In this document: positions 1 to 10,764 of the stretch, piece after piece
How the letters are laid out: each line of letters begins with the position of its first letter
How positions within the stretch are numbered: the stretch's first letter is position 1
DNA from: Cavia porcellus
Taxonomy: Eukaryota > Chordata > Mammalia > Rodentia > Caviidae
Direction: 5' to 3'
DNA: 64,000 nucleotides
Assembly: GCF_034190915.1 (NCBI RefSeq)
Contig: NW_026947484.1
Coordinates: 205,666,657 to 205,730,656, forward strand
Made by a program: the position numbers and the translations under genes
Notes under the pieces: generated by a model
What the model was told of the DNA's origin: nothing
Databases searched by the model: none
The model's input: only the letters and a program-made list of their open reading frames with translations

Positions 1-1314
1 ATTGACAACAAATGACAGAAAAAGAGCTCAACAGAAAGGAGGCAGAGAAGATCGGAAGGTAGGAACAGCTATTTTTGAAAAAACAAGACATCATAATAGC
101 TAGTGCTGATTTATATCATCTTGTCCTGAAGTCCCATCAAACTTGTATTCTTCTGTCTCCATTGGTCTTAAAAGGTTGTATCTTATTGGATTTGATTATA
201 TATGATAACATAAGCAAAAGCTTTTATAGACAAGGAGTTTATATAGAAACCCTTGTTCATTTTCTGTTAATTGGTTCTAAATGCCCTGTAATACTGTCAT
301 TCTCTTGAATGGTTTTATAGTGTCTTGATATGTTTGGTGCTACAGTATATGAAGTTACACTCAAAGATTTCAAGGAAAGAGACACTATGGTAACTATTTT
401 TATGTCAGGATATCTTGTGGTGAAACACTATTTTGCTTAAATGGTTATGTTTGACCTGTGCTGTTCTGTTGTTATGCCCTCTTTTATCTCAATCCCCCTT
501 TTTAAAAATTATTTACTTTTTTCTTTTTCTTTTTTTAATTAAGGGAAAAATAAATAAAAATAGCAGGATACATTATAGTAATCAACTTTGATTTCCTATT
601 AACTTTATTTGCAATCCTGTATTGCCCTCACCATCTTGTGTTGACTGATTTTCCTCTATTCTGCTTTGCTTGATAATACCAAGTTCGAAAGTATAGGCAT
701 AACTGTGAAGACAATAAGAATCATTATGATGCCCATTCTGGTTGACTATTATTTTCTTTTAAAATCCTGTAATGTCTCCAATGCTTTGGTTTTATCCTTT
801 ACTGTTTAATTCAATTTTATTGTAACTGGCAATTCTTCTTAAAATAGCAAGAGGCAGTATGGTAACCATTGTTGATCACCTTATGTTTTGCTTTTACATT
901 ATCTATTATGTCCATCCTTTTGATTTGACTGACTCTTTCTGATATGCCGCATTCGGTTTTACTCTCTTCAAAAAAAGAAATAAGAACTGTGGCAATAATA
1001 AAACCCAAAATGTGTAATTGTCATTGTACAAAAGAAAAGAAAAGAAAGTGCTCTAAAGGTTATAACTGCATATATGTTTAAGTGTATCAGATAGATAACC
1101 ATATTACTGAGTGTTTTTTGGATCATTGAACAAAACTGTTTGCACTCTCACTGTTTGAAAGTCCACTTTATATGCTTCAATTTTGTAACTTGAACAACTA
1201 TTTCTAAGATGAGAATATGTAATCTATTAACTAGTGATTTCTTACTGTTTATTTTTTAAATTTTGTATTACTTGTACCCTTTTTCTGTTTTTTTCTTTTT
1301 CTCCTTAAAAAAAA
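1..1314 (+). mobile_element. L1/HAL1-type 3' UTR, 5' end outside window
   Basis: Non-coding 3' part of a LINE. The first 60 bases resemble the HAL1-like element at 51595-51640, which marks the ORF1/3' UTR junction of that element. Bases 676-770 (a motif reading gatgcccattctggttgac) match 51655-51770. Bases 1080-1310 match the terminal 3' UTR at 52250-52510 and 52670-52900. It ends in an A-run at 1307-1314. No ORF2 sequence is visible, so a second HAL1-like copy is more likely than an ordinary L1, but the start lies off the window. The 3' UTR contains diverged repeats of a caagagacactatgg-like motif. Confidence 0.72.
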
Positions 1315-1342
1315 TTGGCAACCAAATTAGTCAACTTTCCAT

Positions 1343-1520
1343 TTGTGTAACAAAATACCCGAGGCAGTCAAATTATACAGAGGGAAAGTGTCTTGACTAC
1401 GTTTTGCAGTGTTAAGTGCATTATCAGTTAGTGTCAATGTTTCTAGGCCTTTGGAGGACAGCACTACACAGTCAGGAGTGTGCCTCAGAGCAAAGTCCTC
1501 TGCAAAGGCTCTGGGTGACC
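1343..1520 (-). mobile_element. MaLR-like LTR fragment, antisense
   Basis: The stretch beginning acaaaatacccgaggcagtc, followed by tctaggcctttgg and caggagtgtg, has the layout of the antisense end of a rodent MaLR-type LTR. It lies between an L1-type A-tail and retroviral pol. Only one boundary is reasonably clear, and no TSD was found. Family assignment is from pattern recognition and is moderate at best. Confidence 0.45.
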
Positions 1521-1529
1521 TGGAATTTC

Positions 1530-2995
1530 TCCATGAGTGTGCTGATCTCCTCGAAATGCAGCAGAATCTATGGGCTGATCTTACTGACCAGCCTTTGGGG
1601 AATGCTGATAACTACTTCATCAATGGGAGCAATTTCATCCAGGATGGCAAGCGAGTGGCCGGAGTGGCAGTGACCTTCAAAAAAGAGGTACTCTGGGTTA
1701 AGCAGTTAGAGCTTGGCACCTCAGCCCAAAAGGCTGAGCTCATTGCTTTGACCAAAGCATTAAAGTTAGCCACTGGGAAAAAAATAAATATCTATACTGA
1801 CAGTAGATATGCTTTTGCTACTGTACATGTGCATGGAGCCATCTATCAAGAGTGAGGTCTCTTAACCTCAGCCAAAACTAAGATATAAAATGCTCCCCAA
1901 ATTTTAAACTTGTTGTCCGCCACCTGGATGCCAAGGAGAGTGGCTATTATCCACTCTATAGCCCATTGGGCAGGAGATGACCTTGTTATACAAAAAATAA
2001 TTTGGCAGACACCACTGCCCAAAAGACAGCCACAAAATCCATGGGGAATGAGATAGCCCTCACCTTACTGCTGATCCCACCTACTTTGTCAGAGCCTATT
2101 TGCACTTGAAAAGACTTGCATCTGGCAGCTCAACTTCTGAGCAATCCCTGGGGGTTAATATTGAAACTAGCCCAGTCTGTGAGCCTTAGATGCCCTCAGT
2201 GCCAATTGGTGAACCCAAAACAACTGCAACAAATAAAAACCACTCACTGCATGAGACTAAACCTAGAAAACATTAAGCATAGACTTCAAAAATAATAAGT
2301 ACTTATAAATAATGATAAATGAATTAAAACTTTGCCTACTAAATCTGAGTCAGCTCTGATAACAGTTTCCCCAATTTGGCCCCCCTTTTATCCCTGGGGT
2401 CCGACAATGGCCCAGCTTTTATAGCCCAGATAATTCAAAAATTAACCTAGGTTTTGCAGATCAATTGGAAACTCCATTGTGCTTACCAGCCTCAAAGTTC
2501 AAGACAAGTAAAAAAGATAAGTCAGATGTTAAAGACAGTATTTACTAATGGCCTTAAAAACTGGCAAGAACTGGGTGAGTCCCTTCCTTTTGCTCTTTTA
2601 TTTCCCCTTTCAAGACTTTATATGGGAGACCTCTTCCTCTTATCCTTAAGATTTCTAAAGAAAAATTAGCTGATTTGGCTAATCAAGATCTTATTAAGTC
2701 CCCTTCCCCCAGACTTTTCAGCCAGTTCTGACTTCCATCCACCAGTTATTTTGCTGCTTCCCACTGTGAGGATACGCATCCTGCTATGGAGCCTGGACAC
2801 CGGTCCTTATCAAGAGGCATCACCGTAAATCTCTTGAGCCACAATAGACTATCAAAGTAGCTGAAAAGCCTGCCTGGATTCATCATTCCCACTGCAAGCA
2901 GGTCCAGGCTTCCAAAGGTGATCAGCCTGCAGATAAGTGGACTGTCATTCCCTCCAAAGACACTTTAAAGCTTAAGATTGCCAAATGTAACTGAT
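1530..2995 (+). pseudogene. Gammaretrovirus-like pol remnant (RNase H + integrase), copy 1
   Basis: Endogenous retroviral pol, broken by stops and frameshifts. An open frame to 1855 reads through the RNase H domain: it keeps the acidic residue in AELIAL and the TDSRYAFAT motif, but the first catalytic position reads NGS (near 1622) where the family has aspartate. Integrase follows in pieces: a C-x2-C half of the zinc-binding site at about 2188-2205, an SDNGPAF active-site motif at about 2400-2420, and the WKLHCAYQPQSS region near 2463, where the expected glutamate after QV is lysine. gag, protease and most of the reverse transcriptase are missing. The beginning of the open frame (1409-1529) lies in an antisense MaLR-like LTR, so the 148-codon frame is chimeric. 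It is related to the copy at 10.8-12.9 kb. Not functional. Confidence 0.85.
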
Positions 2996-3079
2996 AATCT
3001 TGTGTTCTCCCTTGTAGAGACCCCGAGGAGGCCTCTGTCTGACTTTAAAAAATTGTTACTTATATGATAAAACAGTAAT

Positions 3080-3225
3080 TTAAACGTTGGTTTTCTTTCT
3101 CCTTATGGTTAACAGCTTTAATAATGACAGCTGCAAGATTTTTGTTAATCCTCTTATTGGGCCTTATATTGTAAACAAGTTGACAAACTATGTCAAAGAT
3201 CTTAATAGCTTATGATTTTAAAGAC
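3080..3225 (+). pseudogene. Retroviral env transmembrane-tail remnant, copy 1
   Basis: Conceptual translation gives a short aromatic, hydrophobic stretch rich in Leu/Ile followed by a polar tail, as in the membrane anchor and cytoplasmic tail of a gammaretroviral TM protein. It sits directly between integrase debris and an LTR. The surface subunit and TM ectodomain are absent, so a deletion joins the pol 3' end to the env 3' end. It has stops and is certainly non-functional. Confidence 0.6.
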
Positions 3226-3286
3226 TCACATGAGGTTATAAACAGATACCTATGAGTCAATGATTTGATTCACTAACTAAAATTAG

Positions 3287-3632
3287 TGGGGAATATTATA
3301 ACCTATACACAAAAATCTCCTCATAAGTCCCCTCAGAGGCAGAAAAAGATCAAAGGTAACTCTAAGAGCAGAACAGGATGCATTCCTAATCTAAACTTGC
3401 TTGTTTGCAGGGAAACTTGCTTGTTTGCAGGATGTGCCTTCCCCAAGAGGATGTTTGTCTAATCTAAACTTGCTTGTTAGTCTAACCCTTACCTAAACCT
3501 TGCTCTTCCCAAGAAATGTAATTGCCGTGTTCCTGTTCTGTAGTGTGCCACAAACTCATCCCCCTCCTTGCATTGTGAGACCAGCAGCTGTTTGCGGTTT
3601 TACAAGATGAAAACCCTGCCCTTTAGCTGTTT
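3287..3632 (+). mobile_element. LTR fragment of ERV copy 1, cut off at L1 junction
   Basis: Follows the env remnant after a short purine stretch (agtggggaa), the place expected for a polypurine tract. It contains near-tandem repeats of aaacttgcttgtttgcagg (about 3398-3430, with a partial third copy near 3465). The sequence stops where an antisense L1 begins with a T-run. It does not resemble the LTR of the provirus at 8.7-14.8 kb, so the two proviruses carry different LTR families despite related pol. The rest of the LTR may resume at about 5616-5700; that is inference. Confidence 0.6.
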
Positions 3633-3688
3633 TTTTTTTTGGGGGGGTGTTCCTGTTGCATGTAGTATTGCTTTCCATCCTTTGACTT

Positions 3689-3871
3689 TCAGTGTATGAG
3701 TTTCCTTTTGGTTAGATACGTTTCTTGTAGACAGCATGTGGTTGGATTTTGTTTCTTGATCCATTCTTCCAGTTTCTTTCTTTTAATTAGTGCATTGAGA
3801 CCATTTACATTAATGGTTATAACTTTTATATGTTGGTTTATTGTTGACATGTTATCTTTCTGCTGTTGCAT
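3689..3871 (-). pseudogene. L1 ORF2 start (endonuclease N-terminus), broken
   Basis: Encodes the opening of an L1 ORF2 apurinic-endonuclease domain: the ITINVNGLN motif, then the KRKKLEEWIKKQNP and CCLQETYLT segments that hold the first conserved Asn and the catalytic Glu of the family. Only about 60 codons remain before the element stops at the A-run. The reverse transcriptase is absent. Confidence 0.85.
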
Positions 3872-3949
3872 CTTTATCTTTCTTTTCTGTTAAGTTGTCT
3901 GCCCTGTTTATTTGTTTTTTCCTATATGCATCTAAACTGTCTTTCAATA

Positions 3950-4940
3950 TTCTTTGCAGTGTTGGCTTGGTGATCATGAAGTTCTTCAGCTGTTCTTTGT
4001 CATGGAAATGTCCTATTTGTCCATCGAATTTGCAGGTCAGTTTTGCCGGGTACATCAGTCTAGTTTGGAAATCATTTTCCTTTAGGATCTGAAATATCTC
4101 ACCCTGTGCTTTTCTTAACTTCATTGTTTGTGTTGAGAAGTCTGCTGTGATGCTGATAGGCTTTCTTTTCTAGATGATTTGTCTCTTATCTCTAACAGCT
4201 TTTGATACTCTATGTTTATGTTGGATTTCTGGAATGGTGATTATTATATGTCTTGGTATAGTTTTGTTTTGGTTATGGCTATTTGGAGTTCTATATGCTG
4301 GAGTTTGGAGCATATAGAATGGAGTTTGGAGAATAGAGTTTCCATTCTCATGTTTGGGAAATTTTCTGCTATTACTTCTATAAATAGTCTCTTGATATCA
4401 TTTGTGTTGTCCCCTTCTTTTTCATTTATCCCTATCAATCTTATGTTGTTTTTCTTTGAGTCATCCTGCAGCTGTTGGATTATTATTTCCTGATTTCTTG
4501 GTATTTTTAAGGTCTTTCCTTTTCTGTTCACTAGCTGCAATCTGAAATTCTATCTTCATTTTTGTTGAGGCAGTTGTTCAACTTTCAATGGAATTTTTGA
4601 GTTCCTGTATATCTCTTTGAATCTGCTTTATGTATTCTGTTTGTTTCTTATATTGTTCATCCAGGGACTCTATATTTTTGTTTTGTTCCTCTGATTTTTT
4701 AATTGTGTCTTCTTAGATATGTTCAGTATCTCTGTCATTATTTTTGTCATTTCTTCTTTTACCTAGAATATTATTTCTCATTTGAATTCCTTTAAGGCTT
4801 CCTGGAGTTGCTTCTTTATTTCAGGTATTTCAGGCATGTGGCATTTATTTTCTTCTATGTACCTGGCTCCTAGGCTTTCATGGGATGGGCTGGATGTTTG
4901 AGATTGCATTTTGGTCTTTTGTTTTGTCATTTCCCTATAT
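3950..4940 (-). pseudogene. L1 ORF1 remnant
   Basis: RNA-binding L1 ORF1 protein remnant in several frames. Visible pieces are a lysine/glutamate-rich coiled-coil region, the REG-like stretch around 4540-4244 (QEIIIQQLQDDSKKNNIRLI followed by GINEKEGDNTNDIKRLF), and the C-terminal domain with KLTCKFDGQIGHFHDKEQLK at 4124-3852. It aligns with the sense copy at 54705-55223. Stops and frame shifts make it inactive. Confidence 0.85.
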
Positions 4941-5615
4941 TTCTGTGTTTCAAGTGTTGTTCCAAAGCTTCTCCTGGGTGTATTGGAAATTGTTTCCTGT
5001 GTCCTGGGCTCCTGGGACTCTTCTGGTAGCATAGCTCACTCCTTGGGCAGAGAGGCCCCCGGATTAAAAGAAGGTTGCCAGGCACATCTCAGGTATGCCT
5101 AAAGCCTCCTCAAGCCACACACCTCCCCACTCTTGCAGCAAAGTTCCCTGGACCAAAAGAAGACCACCAGGCATGGTCTAGGCAGACCCAAACCCCACTA
5201 AGCCCAATCTAGTGTGGCCACAATCTGAGCGGGCCCCCAACTACCTAGAGCAAGGATCTCAAGCTCTTCTGGGGATCCCATGTTGTGCAGCCATCCACCA
5301 CCTTTGGTGACAAACCTCCCTGAGCTGCAACAAGGTCACCCTATGGCCTAGGTAGGCCTCAAACCTCCTCTACAGGGCTGCTCCCTCCTCCTGGCAGTGG
5401 CAGTAGTGCCAGTGCTCTCTGGGCAGAGAGAGAAGGTCGCTGGCAAGACCCAAGCAGGCCCCTGTGGCTCAGCTCAGCTCAGCTCTCTCCTTCAGGTGGG
5501 GCAGCTGCAGCATGCTCTCTGGGCTAGAGACAGTCGCCAGCATGGCTCAAGAAGCTCCTTGTGGCTCGGCTCAGCTCCCTCCTTTATGCGGGTCACTGTG
5601 GCATGTCTAAGGCCT

Positions 5616-8225
5616 TGTTACAGCCTCTTCTCCTTTGTCTTTATCTCATGTCACCCAGTAATCCTTTGTCTTTCCCCAAAGGCTAAAGTTTGTACATGAA
5701 AACATTACTTTAAAGAAAGACATTTATATCATTGTGTCACTTGACTATTTACATAATTTTTTTGCTACTTTTTTCAAGCTTGTAGCCTTTTACATGACTA
5801 GAGAAACAGTTACACCAAAGGAATAAAGTTTAAGAATCAAATATTCAAATTTACATTATGCATTTGTGATCCAGATGCTAATTTTTATAGCTGAGCACTT
5901 GATTTTATTTAATGCACCAATCTCTACAAAACACAATTGTATTTCCTATTTTTTTTTTTTTTTTTTTTACTCCATGGATGATCATGTGGCTCTGCGGTAA
6001 GCAAGGTAAGTGCAGTTAACAGAACACAGAAACTGCCTAACCTAAAGCATTTTATGCTCCAGTGACAAGTTAGAGTCAACAAAGCCCCCCAAAATGTGAA
6101 AGATAATCAGAGTTATAAAGGTTGCAAACATTTTTGTAGCAAAGTTCATTCAGCCAGGTGAGACTAGCAACAAGACACTAAAGTATGAAAATATAGTGGC
6201 TAACTCAATTGGTTGCATTTTGTCATGAGTGTAGACGAGAATGGCAGACCTGTTGCTATCATGCTGCTGACTGTCCAGGGCACCTTAGCCTCAGGTCCAT
6301 GCTGGCAGCTACCAAACCTCAGCAACCAACTTACAGAAGTGGGCAGCAATGCTCAAGCTAAGTAAGTGGAGCTGGGTTGTAAGTCAGTCCTTTCTCCTTA
6401 GTGAACTTACTCACATGGCAGGAAAACTATAGGAGAGGCAGAAGAATACAAATTCTAACTCTATAAATGCAGGCCTGGGAAGATGTGAGAAATAGTTAGA
6501 AGACTAATACAGGTATAATAAAGGTTCATTGATATGAGTGCTTTTCAATGTACCTATCTGAAGTCTGCAAAACTGACAAACAGAATGAATAGTTTTGAGG
6601 TCATATGAAAATCTAGAGGAGGAGCATCCACAGATGAGGAAACAAGAGTGACAGAAACAGCAGAGCCCACAGTGAGAGAGAGCAAGAAGGTGGAGTGAGC
6701 TGCAGGGTGGCCCTAGGAGTGGAGATGAAGTTGTGAAGTTTCTATTTGAATTTTTATTTCTACTTCAGTGTATAGCCGTGTGACCATTGATCTGAGTAGC
6801 AGAATGAGTCTTTTGATTTGCAAGTTATTTTTGACAATGAGCCATGTTTTAGGGACTAATTTAGATAAAAGAGAGGGTGGTAAAGTCACTTGAATTTTAT
6901 TATTATTTGAGAGACATGCAAACAAACAATTAGTAAAATAGAGTTTTTCAGGTGCTATTACATGACTATAAAACCATAGTGGGAAGAAGATGAGGTGGAG
7001 GCAAGATTAAAGTCAGGAGGTTTTGTGGTATACTTTCAGCAGAGTTAGTCAGGAACAATACATATATTTGGCTTATGATGGAGTTGCCAATTGGGCACCC
7101 ATAGCTTTCTATTATAATCATAAAGTGTCCATCCCCCAGCACTTCTAGGAAGCAGTGTGGGTAGCAGCCAGTCTCTGGCATACCTGACCTTAATTAATGG
7201 CTACATCATTTCCTAATTGACTTTTTAGAGTGAAATTTGACCCTCATGATTACCATACAGCAAGTACAATTGAGGTTTTGTGGTAATCAATCAATTCAGG
7301 GACCAAAGTGCCATCTTAAAATAATACATGTGTGGAGTTTTTGTAAGCTTCTAATCAATCCTCTTGAAATTAAGAAGAAAGCTCATTTCACTCAATTCAA
7401 GAAGCCTCAACTACAGTTAACTGTCCAAGCATGCATTTGTTTTGGGACTCAGAATTCAAAACTTTCCTTGAAAATCAGACAGGCAAAATTCAAACTAAGA
7501 GATAGGAAGGAAACTGAAGGAATCATGAATCCCTAGGCAGCCCTATCTTCAGTGAAGTACCACTGTGCACTCCTTGAATGCTTGTGTATGATGGCACTGT
7601 CCCTATGAAGAAGCTTGAGATCCCAGAGTGAGAGAAATAACATGCTTCAGAGATGGAGTCAGTGAGAAGAGGTTAATCTTTTTATAAGTATGAAAACATA
7701 GTGTGGGAAAGCAAAGAAGAATGGAAATTAATGCTTAGTTTGGTGGTATATTTTATATTTTGTTTATATTTTATTAAATTCCCATTCTCATGCATACTTA
7801 TTGCACATGCATGATACTTGAGTCATGAATATCCCTTATGACCTCTACTGGGCGATCTTGTTTAATTCATCTTCTTCTATCACCCAGACTACCTCCAAAG
7901 CCTTCTGGGTCCCTCTGCTTCTATTATGCAGACTCCTTAGTCTGTCTCTGCAAATGATTCAGAGCAGGTACTAGGCATGCAATATTCACCTCATTTTCTT
8001 TGATTTTTCTGACTTTCCTTTTTGCACATTTTTGTTGACCTACTTTCCATTTCTCTTCTATTAAAACAATTGACCAAATCTGAATGATCCATGTTGACTA
8101 TCAATTTTGTCACTTTTAATTCTCTTTCAAATTCATTACCAAGCATGCTTTTAATTTCAAGGCTGGAGGGACACTCTTCTTGTTGAAGTTTTCAATTACC
8201 AGCACTTTGTATATTCAAAGACAAC
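5616..8225. other. Unassigned AT-rich DNA
   Basis: Bases 5616-5700 may be the remainder of the LTR interrupted by the L1. A run of 18-20 T lies near 5949-5968. The rest has only short chance open frames on both strands with no codon pattern or recognised domain. No gene is supported here. Confidence 0.5.
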
Positions 8226-8229
8226 TGTT

Positions 8230-8540
8230 TTCCTCATCTTAATCACATTGTCTGTGCATTACTGTTTACTATTAGCTTATTTTTTAGTACTTTATTGCAT
8301 GTATTGTTTTGTTTTTATTATTTCTGCTCTACTCTGTTCAGTTACATTTTTACTATGCCTGAAGGTATCTGCAGCTATTTTGAAGACAACAAGAGGCATT
8401 ATGGTAAGTATTGCTGATTTCTTAAGGGTTTGAAGTCCTGTGTCACTTATAATACTTTATCTTGATTGGTATTATTCTGTTTTATTTTCCTTGGTTTTAT
8501 GCTCTTTAAAATAATATTTAAAATGCAAAAGAAAAACAGA
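8230..8540 (+). mobile_element. 5'-truncated L1 3' UTR fragment
   Basis: Matches the 3' UTR of the L1 at 59.9-60.3 kb: the segment around 8355-8405 (tgaaggtatctgcagctatt, then gaagacaacaagaggc) aligns with 60104-60150, and the end, tgctctttaaaataatattt, aligns with the L1 3' terminus at about 60240-60262. The copy is 5'-truncated, which is the ordinary fate of L1 insertions. Confidence 0.65.
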
Positions 8541-8604
8541 AATTGAAGATAAAATATTGCAATGAGACAACCCTATCATTTTTGTTATACTAAGTGCTGA
8601 AAAA

Positions 8605-8668
8605 TTAAAATAGTTAATTAAAAGATAGCTATTGACAAAAATAGTTAATTAAAAGGATAGTTATTAGC
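8605..8668 (+). repeat. Short tandem duplication, about 31 bp x 2
   Basis: Two near-identical units containing atagttaattaaaa and a following gatag(c/t)tatt stand next to each other just upstream of the proviral LTR. It is a local duplication with no coding content. Confidence 0.75.
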
Positions 8669-8673
8669 AGTAT

Positions 8674-9179
8674 TGTCATTCTGTGCTGAGCTCGTTACTC
8701 TAGTAACCAACCACAAGCACCAACCACACAGCATAGATTAACTGACCACATCATCATCCTGTTCTGTATGCATCCGTTCCCCCCGCCAAGGTAACCTGTT
8801 TGCTGTGTCAACTTTTGTTCCCCTTGTAAGAGACAAATGATGCTGTGTCAACCATTGTTCCCTTTATCAGAGACAAATGTTCCTGGAATTGGTAGACCAT
8901 GGGCTATGAGTTGGCGAACCACCCATTGTGAAATGCCTCTGACCTCAAGCAAAGGGGGAACAAAGGCCCACCTTGTTTTCTCATCACTATGTATTTAATG
9001 ATCAATGAGCTAATCGTAAATGAACTATAAAAATCAGTCAAAATTCTAATTCAGTTGCACAGCTTTGCAAATTCCATCTGCACTGTGTCACTGGGCCAGC
9101 TAAAAAAGTGCTTCTTTTTAAAATGAAGTCATCTTGCCCCGTTTTTCCTCTTGGGGACCTTTTTGGGGGATATACAACA
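8674..9179 (+). mobile_element. 5' LTR of gammaretrovirus-like provirus, copy 2
   Basis: Begins TGTCATTC and ends TACAACA, immediately before a primer-binding-site-like sequence. It matches the 3' LTR at 14301-14763 with scattered substitutions. The TATA-like aactataaaaatc is near 9025. An internal near-tandem duplication of about 40 bp (ctgtgtcaac, tgttccc, agagacaaatg) spans about 8798-8882 and is also present in the 3' LTR, so it is part of the family. The 5' boundary is inferred from the TG rule because the 3' LTR carries a deletion there. Confidence 0.82.
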
Positions 9180-9182
9180 TTT

Positions 9183-9200
9183 TTGGGGTCTCTCTGGGAT
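9183..9200 (+). other. Primer-binding site remnant, tRNA-Pro-like
   Basis: ttggggtctctctgggat directly follows the LTR. It has the layout of the tRNA-Pro-type primer-binding site used by many gammaretroviruses, with several substitutions. The assignment rests on position and partial match. Confidence 0.55.
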
Positions 9201-9717
9201 TACATGGGGACCCCTCTCCACATTTTTTTCAATCATCGATCAGCTTGAACCATCTGCAAGTATTTGGGTCTTTTGTTCTTTGTAATTTGAGTGCGCACAT
9301 TTGAAGTAGCAGAGGAGCTTGGCTGGCTCCTTCTGTACTGGAGTGGGACACTCTCTGGGAAAGGGCTTCTAGTCATTTGTGATTTGTGATTCTTTTATCC
9401 ATTTGGTTTTGTGCTTGGTATATTTTTATTGTGGAGCCATTTGTTCATTTGAATCTGTTACCTCAGTACTAACATTCAGGTTTCTTTTATTTCTCTGAGA
9501 CTATGGTTGCAGGTTCCATAGGGCTTATTGGACTTAAGGGTCATAATGAAAGTTTATTTTCCTTTAGGTCACTGAACTGTGGACAGAAAAACCTTCATTT
9601 GTGTCTTTAATGTTGGTCTTATCTTTTGTGGTGCCTTGTTTAATGTTTTAGTTCTGTACTGATTATGTACAACCTTGGCTTGCCTTTAAAAAGTCTTTTT
9701 CCTTCCAGTTAAAATGT

Positions 9718-9766
9718 AAATATATATATATATATATATATGCAAATATATATTTACACCTATATA
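9718..9766. repeat. (TA)n-rich simple repeat
   Basis: An uninterrupted TA run at about 9718-9741 and further TATATA stretches to 9766 lie next to the ID SINE insertion site. Confidence 0.9.
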
Positions 9767-9896
9767 TATGTTTATGGTTTTTGTTTTGTCTTTTTCCTTT
9801 TTATCGGTACCAGGGATCGAACTCATGACTGCCTGCTTGCAAGGCAGGCGCTTATGCCACTGAGCTAAATCCCCAGCCCCTATGTTTATGGTTTTT
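9767..9896 (-). mobile_element. ID SINE (tRNA-Ala-derived), antisense, with 16-bp TSD
   Basis: On the minus strand it reads gggctggggatttagctcag, then A-box and B-box tRNA-like parts ending gttcgatccctggtaccgat and an A-rich tail. The body spans 9783-9880. Identical 16-bp duplications, tatgtttatggttttt, flank it at 9767-9782 and 9881-9896. The element lies in the leader/gag interval of the provirus and is therefore younger than the provirus. Confidence 0.93.
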
Positions 9897-10325
9897 AAAA
9901 TCATACTGACTTTACCAAGTAAAGCCAGGACATACTGTTATTGAACTATTAAGTTACAGTTTTTAAAGTATAAAATTTCAAGGTGGTAAAAAGTCATAAA
10001 ATGATTTAATATATTTTAGACTCCTAAGAGAGTCACTTCAAGGATTTTTTTAAAAGTTTTAATGCTGTCTAAAAGCTAGAAAAAAGGTAATTGACTGGTA
10101 ATGATTAAAGAAACAGAGAAAAACAAATGTGTTCAGAATTTGACAGAATTGTATCAGTAAACCTTTACTGCAAAATGTTTCCATTAAAATAAGATTATGT
10201 TCTAAAAAGGGGGAGAATCTGTCTTCTCCATTCATCATCCCACTTGGGACAACTGCCATCAGATTTTGCAGGTTTTGTTTACAGTAGAAGAGAGAGAAAA
10301 CATTCATGCCATGGGATAAAAATTA

Positions 10326-10745
10326 GTGTGCATTCCAGATGAAATCTCGTCTTCTGATCCTAAATGCCAGAACCGTGTTTTCCATTTGTCCTACCACGAT
10401 TGGTCAACCACAGGTCAGAAGGCTCTCATTTGGTATCACCAGTTGTTATTGGAAGCCTTTAAGGGCTGCCAGAGAACCTACCAATTTGCCCAAGGTAGCA
10501 AAGTTAAGACAATTGGATGATGAGTCTCCCTTGGGGTTTCTGGAAAGATTACTAAAGGCCTATTGCATTTATACACCCACAGATCTGGTGGCACCTGAAA
10601 ATGCAAGGGCCATTAATAATGCCTTTGTAACTGTTGGTCCCTGATATTAAGTGAAAATTGCAAAGGCTTGAGAGATTTGAGGAAATGCCCCTCAGTTAGT
10701 TATTAGAGTTTGCTTAGAAATGACTCTTTCCTCCCAGCTGGTGTA
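10326..10745 (+). pseudogene. Gammaretrovirus-like gag (capsid) remnant, copy 2
   Basis: Two overlapping frames carry the C-terminal half of a gammaretroviral capsid: a region with GCQRTYQFAQGSKV in one frame and REPTNLPKVAKL, then SPLGFLERLLKAYCIYTPTD, in the other (a frameshift lies between them). The end of capsid follows in fragments near 10655-10710. Matrix, nucleocapsid and protease are not recognisable. A deletion near 10745-10765 joins gag to the reverse transcriptase. Decayed and non-functional. Confidence 0.75.
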
Positions 10746-10764
10746 AGCCATTCAACAGATTCCA

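Larger units (their letters stand above)
3633..5615 (-). mobile_element. L1 5' half, antisense, lacking most of ORF2 and the 3' UTR
   Basis: On the minus strand this runs from a 5' UTR (5615-4980) through ORF1 (about 4930-3950) into the first roughly 200 bases of ORF2 (3871-3640). The 5' UTR is homologous to that of the sense L1 at 53.5-54.4 kb, including the same monomer-type units, so both belong to one subfamily. The copy ends exactly at the C-run/A-run of the ORF2 endonuclease region (compare 55672-55691), so it is truncated at the 3' side rather than the usual 5' side. No TSD was found. Confidence 0.85.

Noticed and set aside
3633..5615. Target-site duplication for the antisense half L1
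   Set aside because: The flanks at 3600-3632 and 5616-5650 do not share a convincing repeat.
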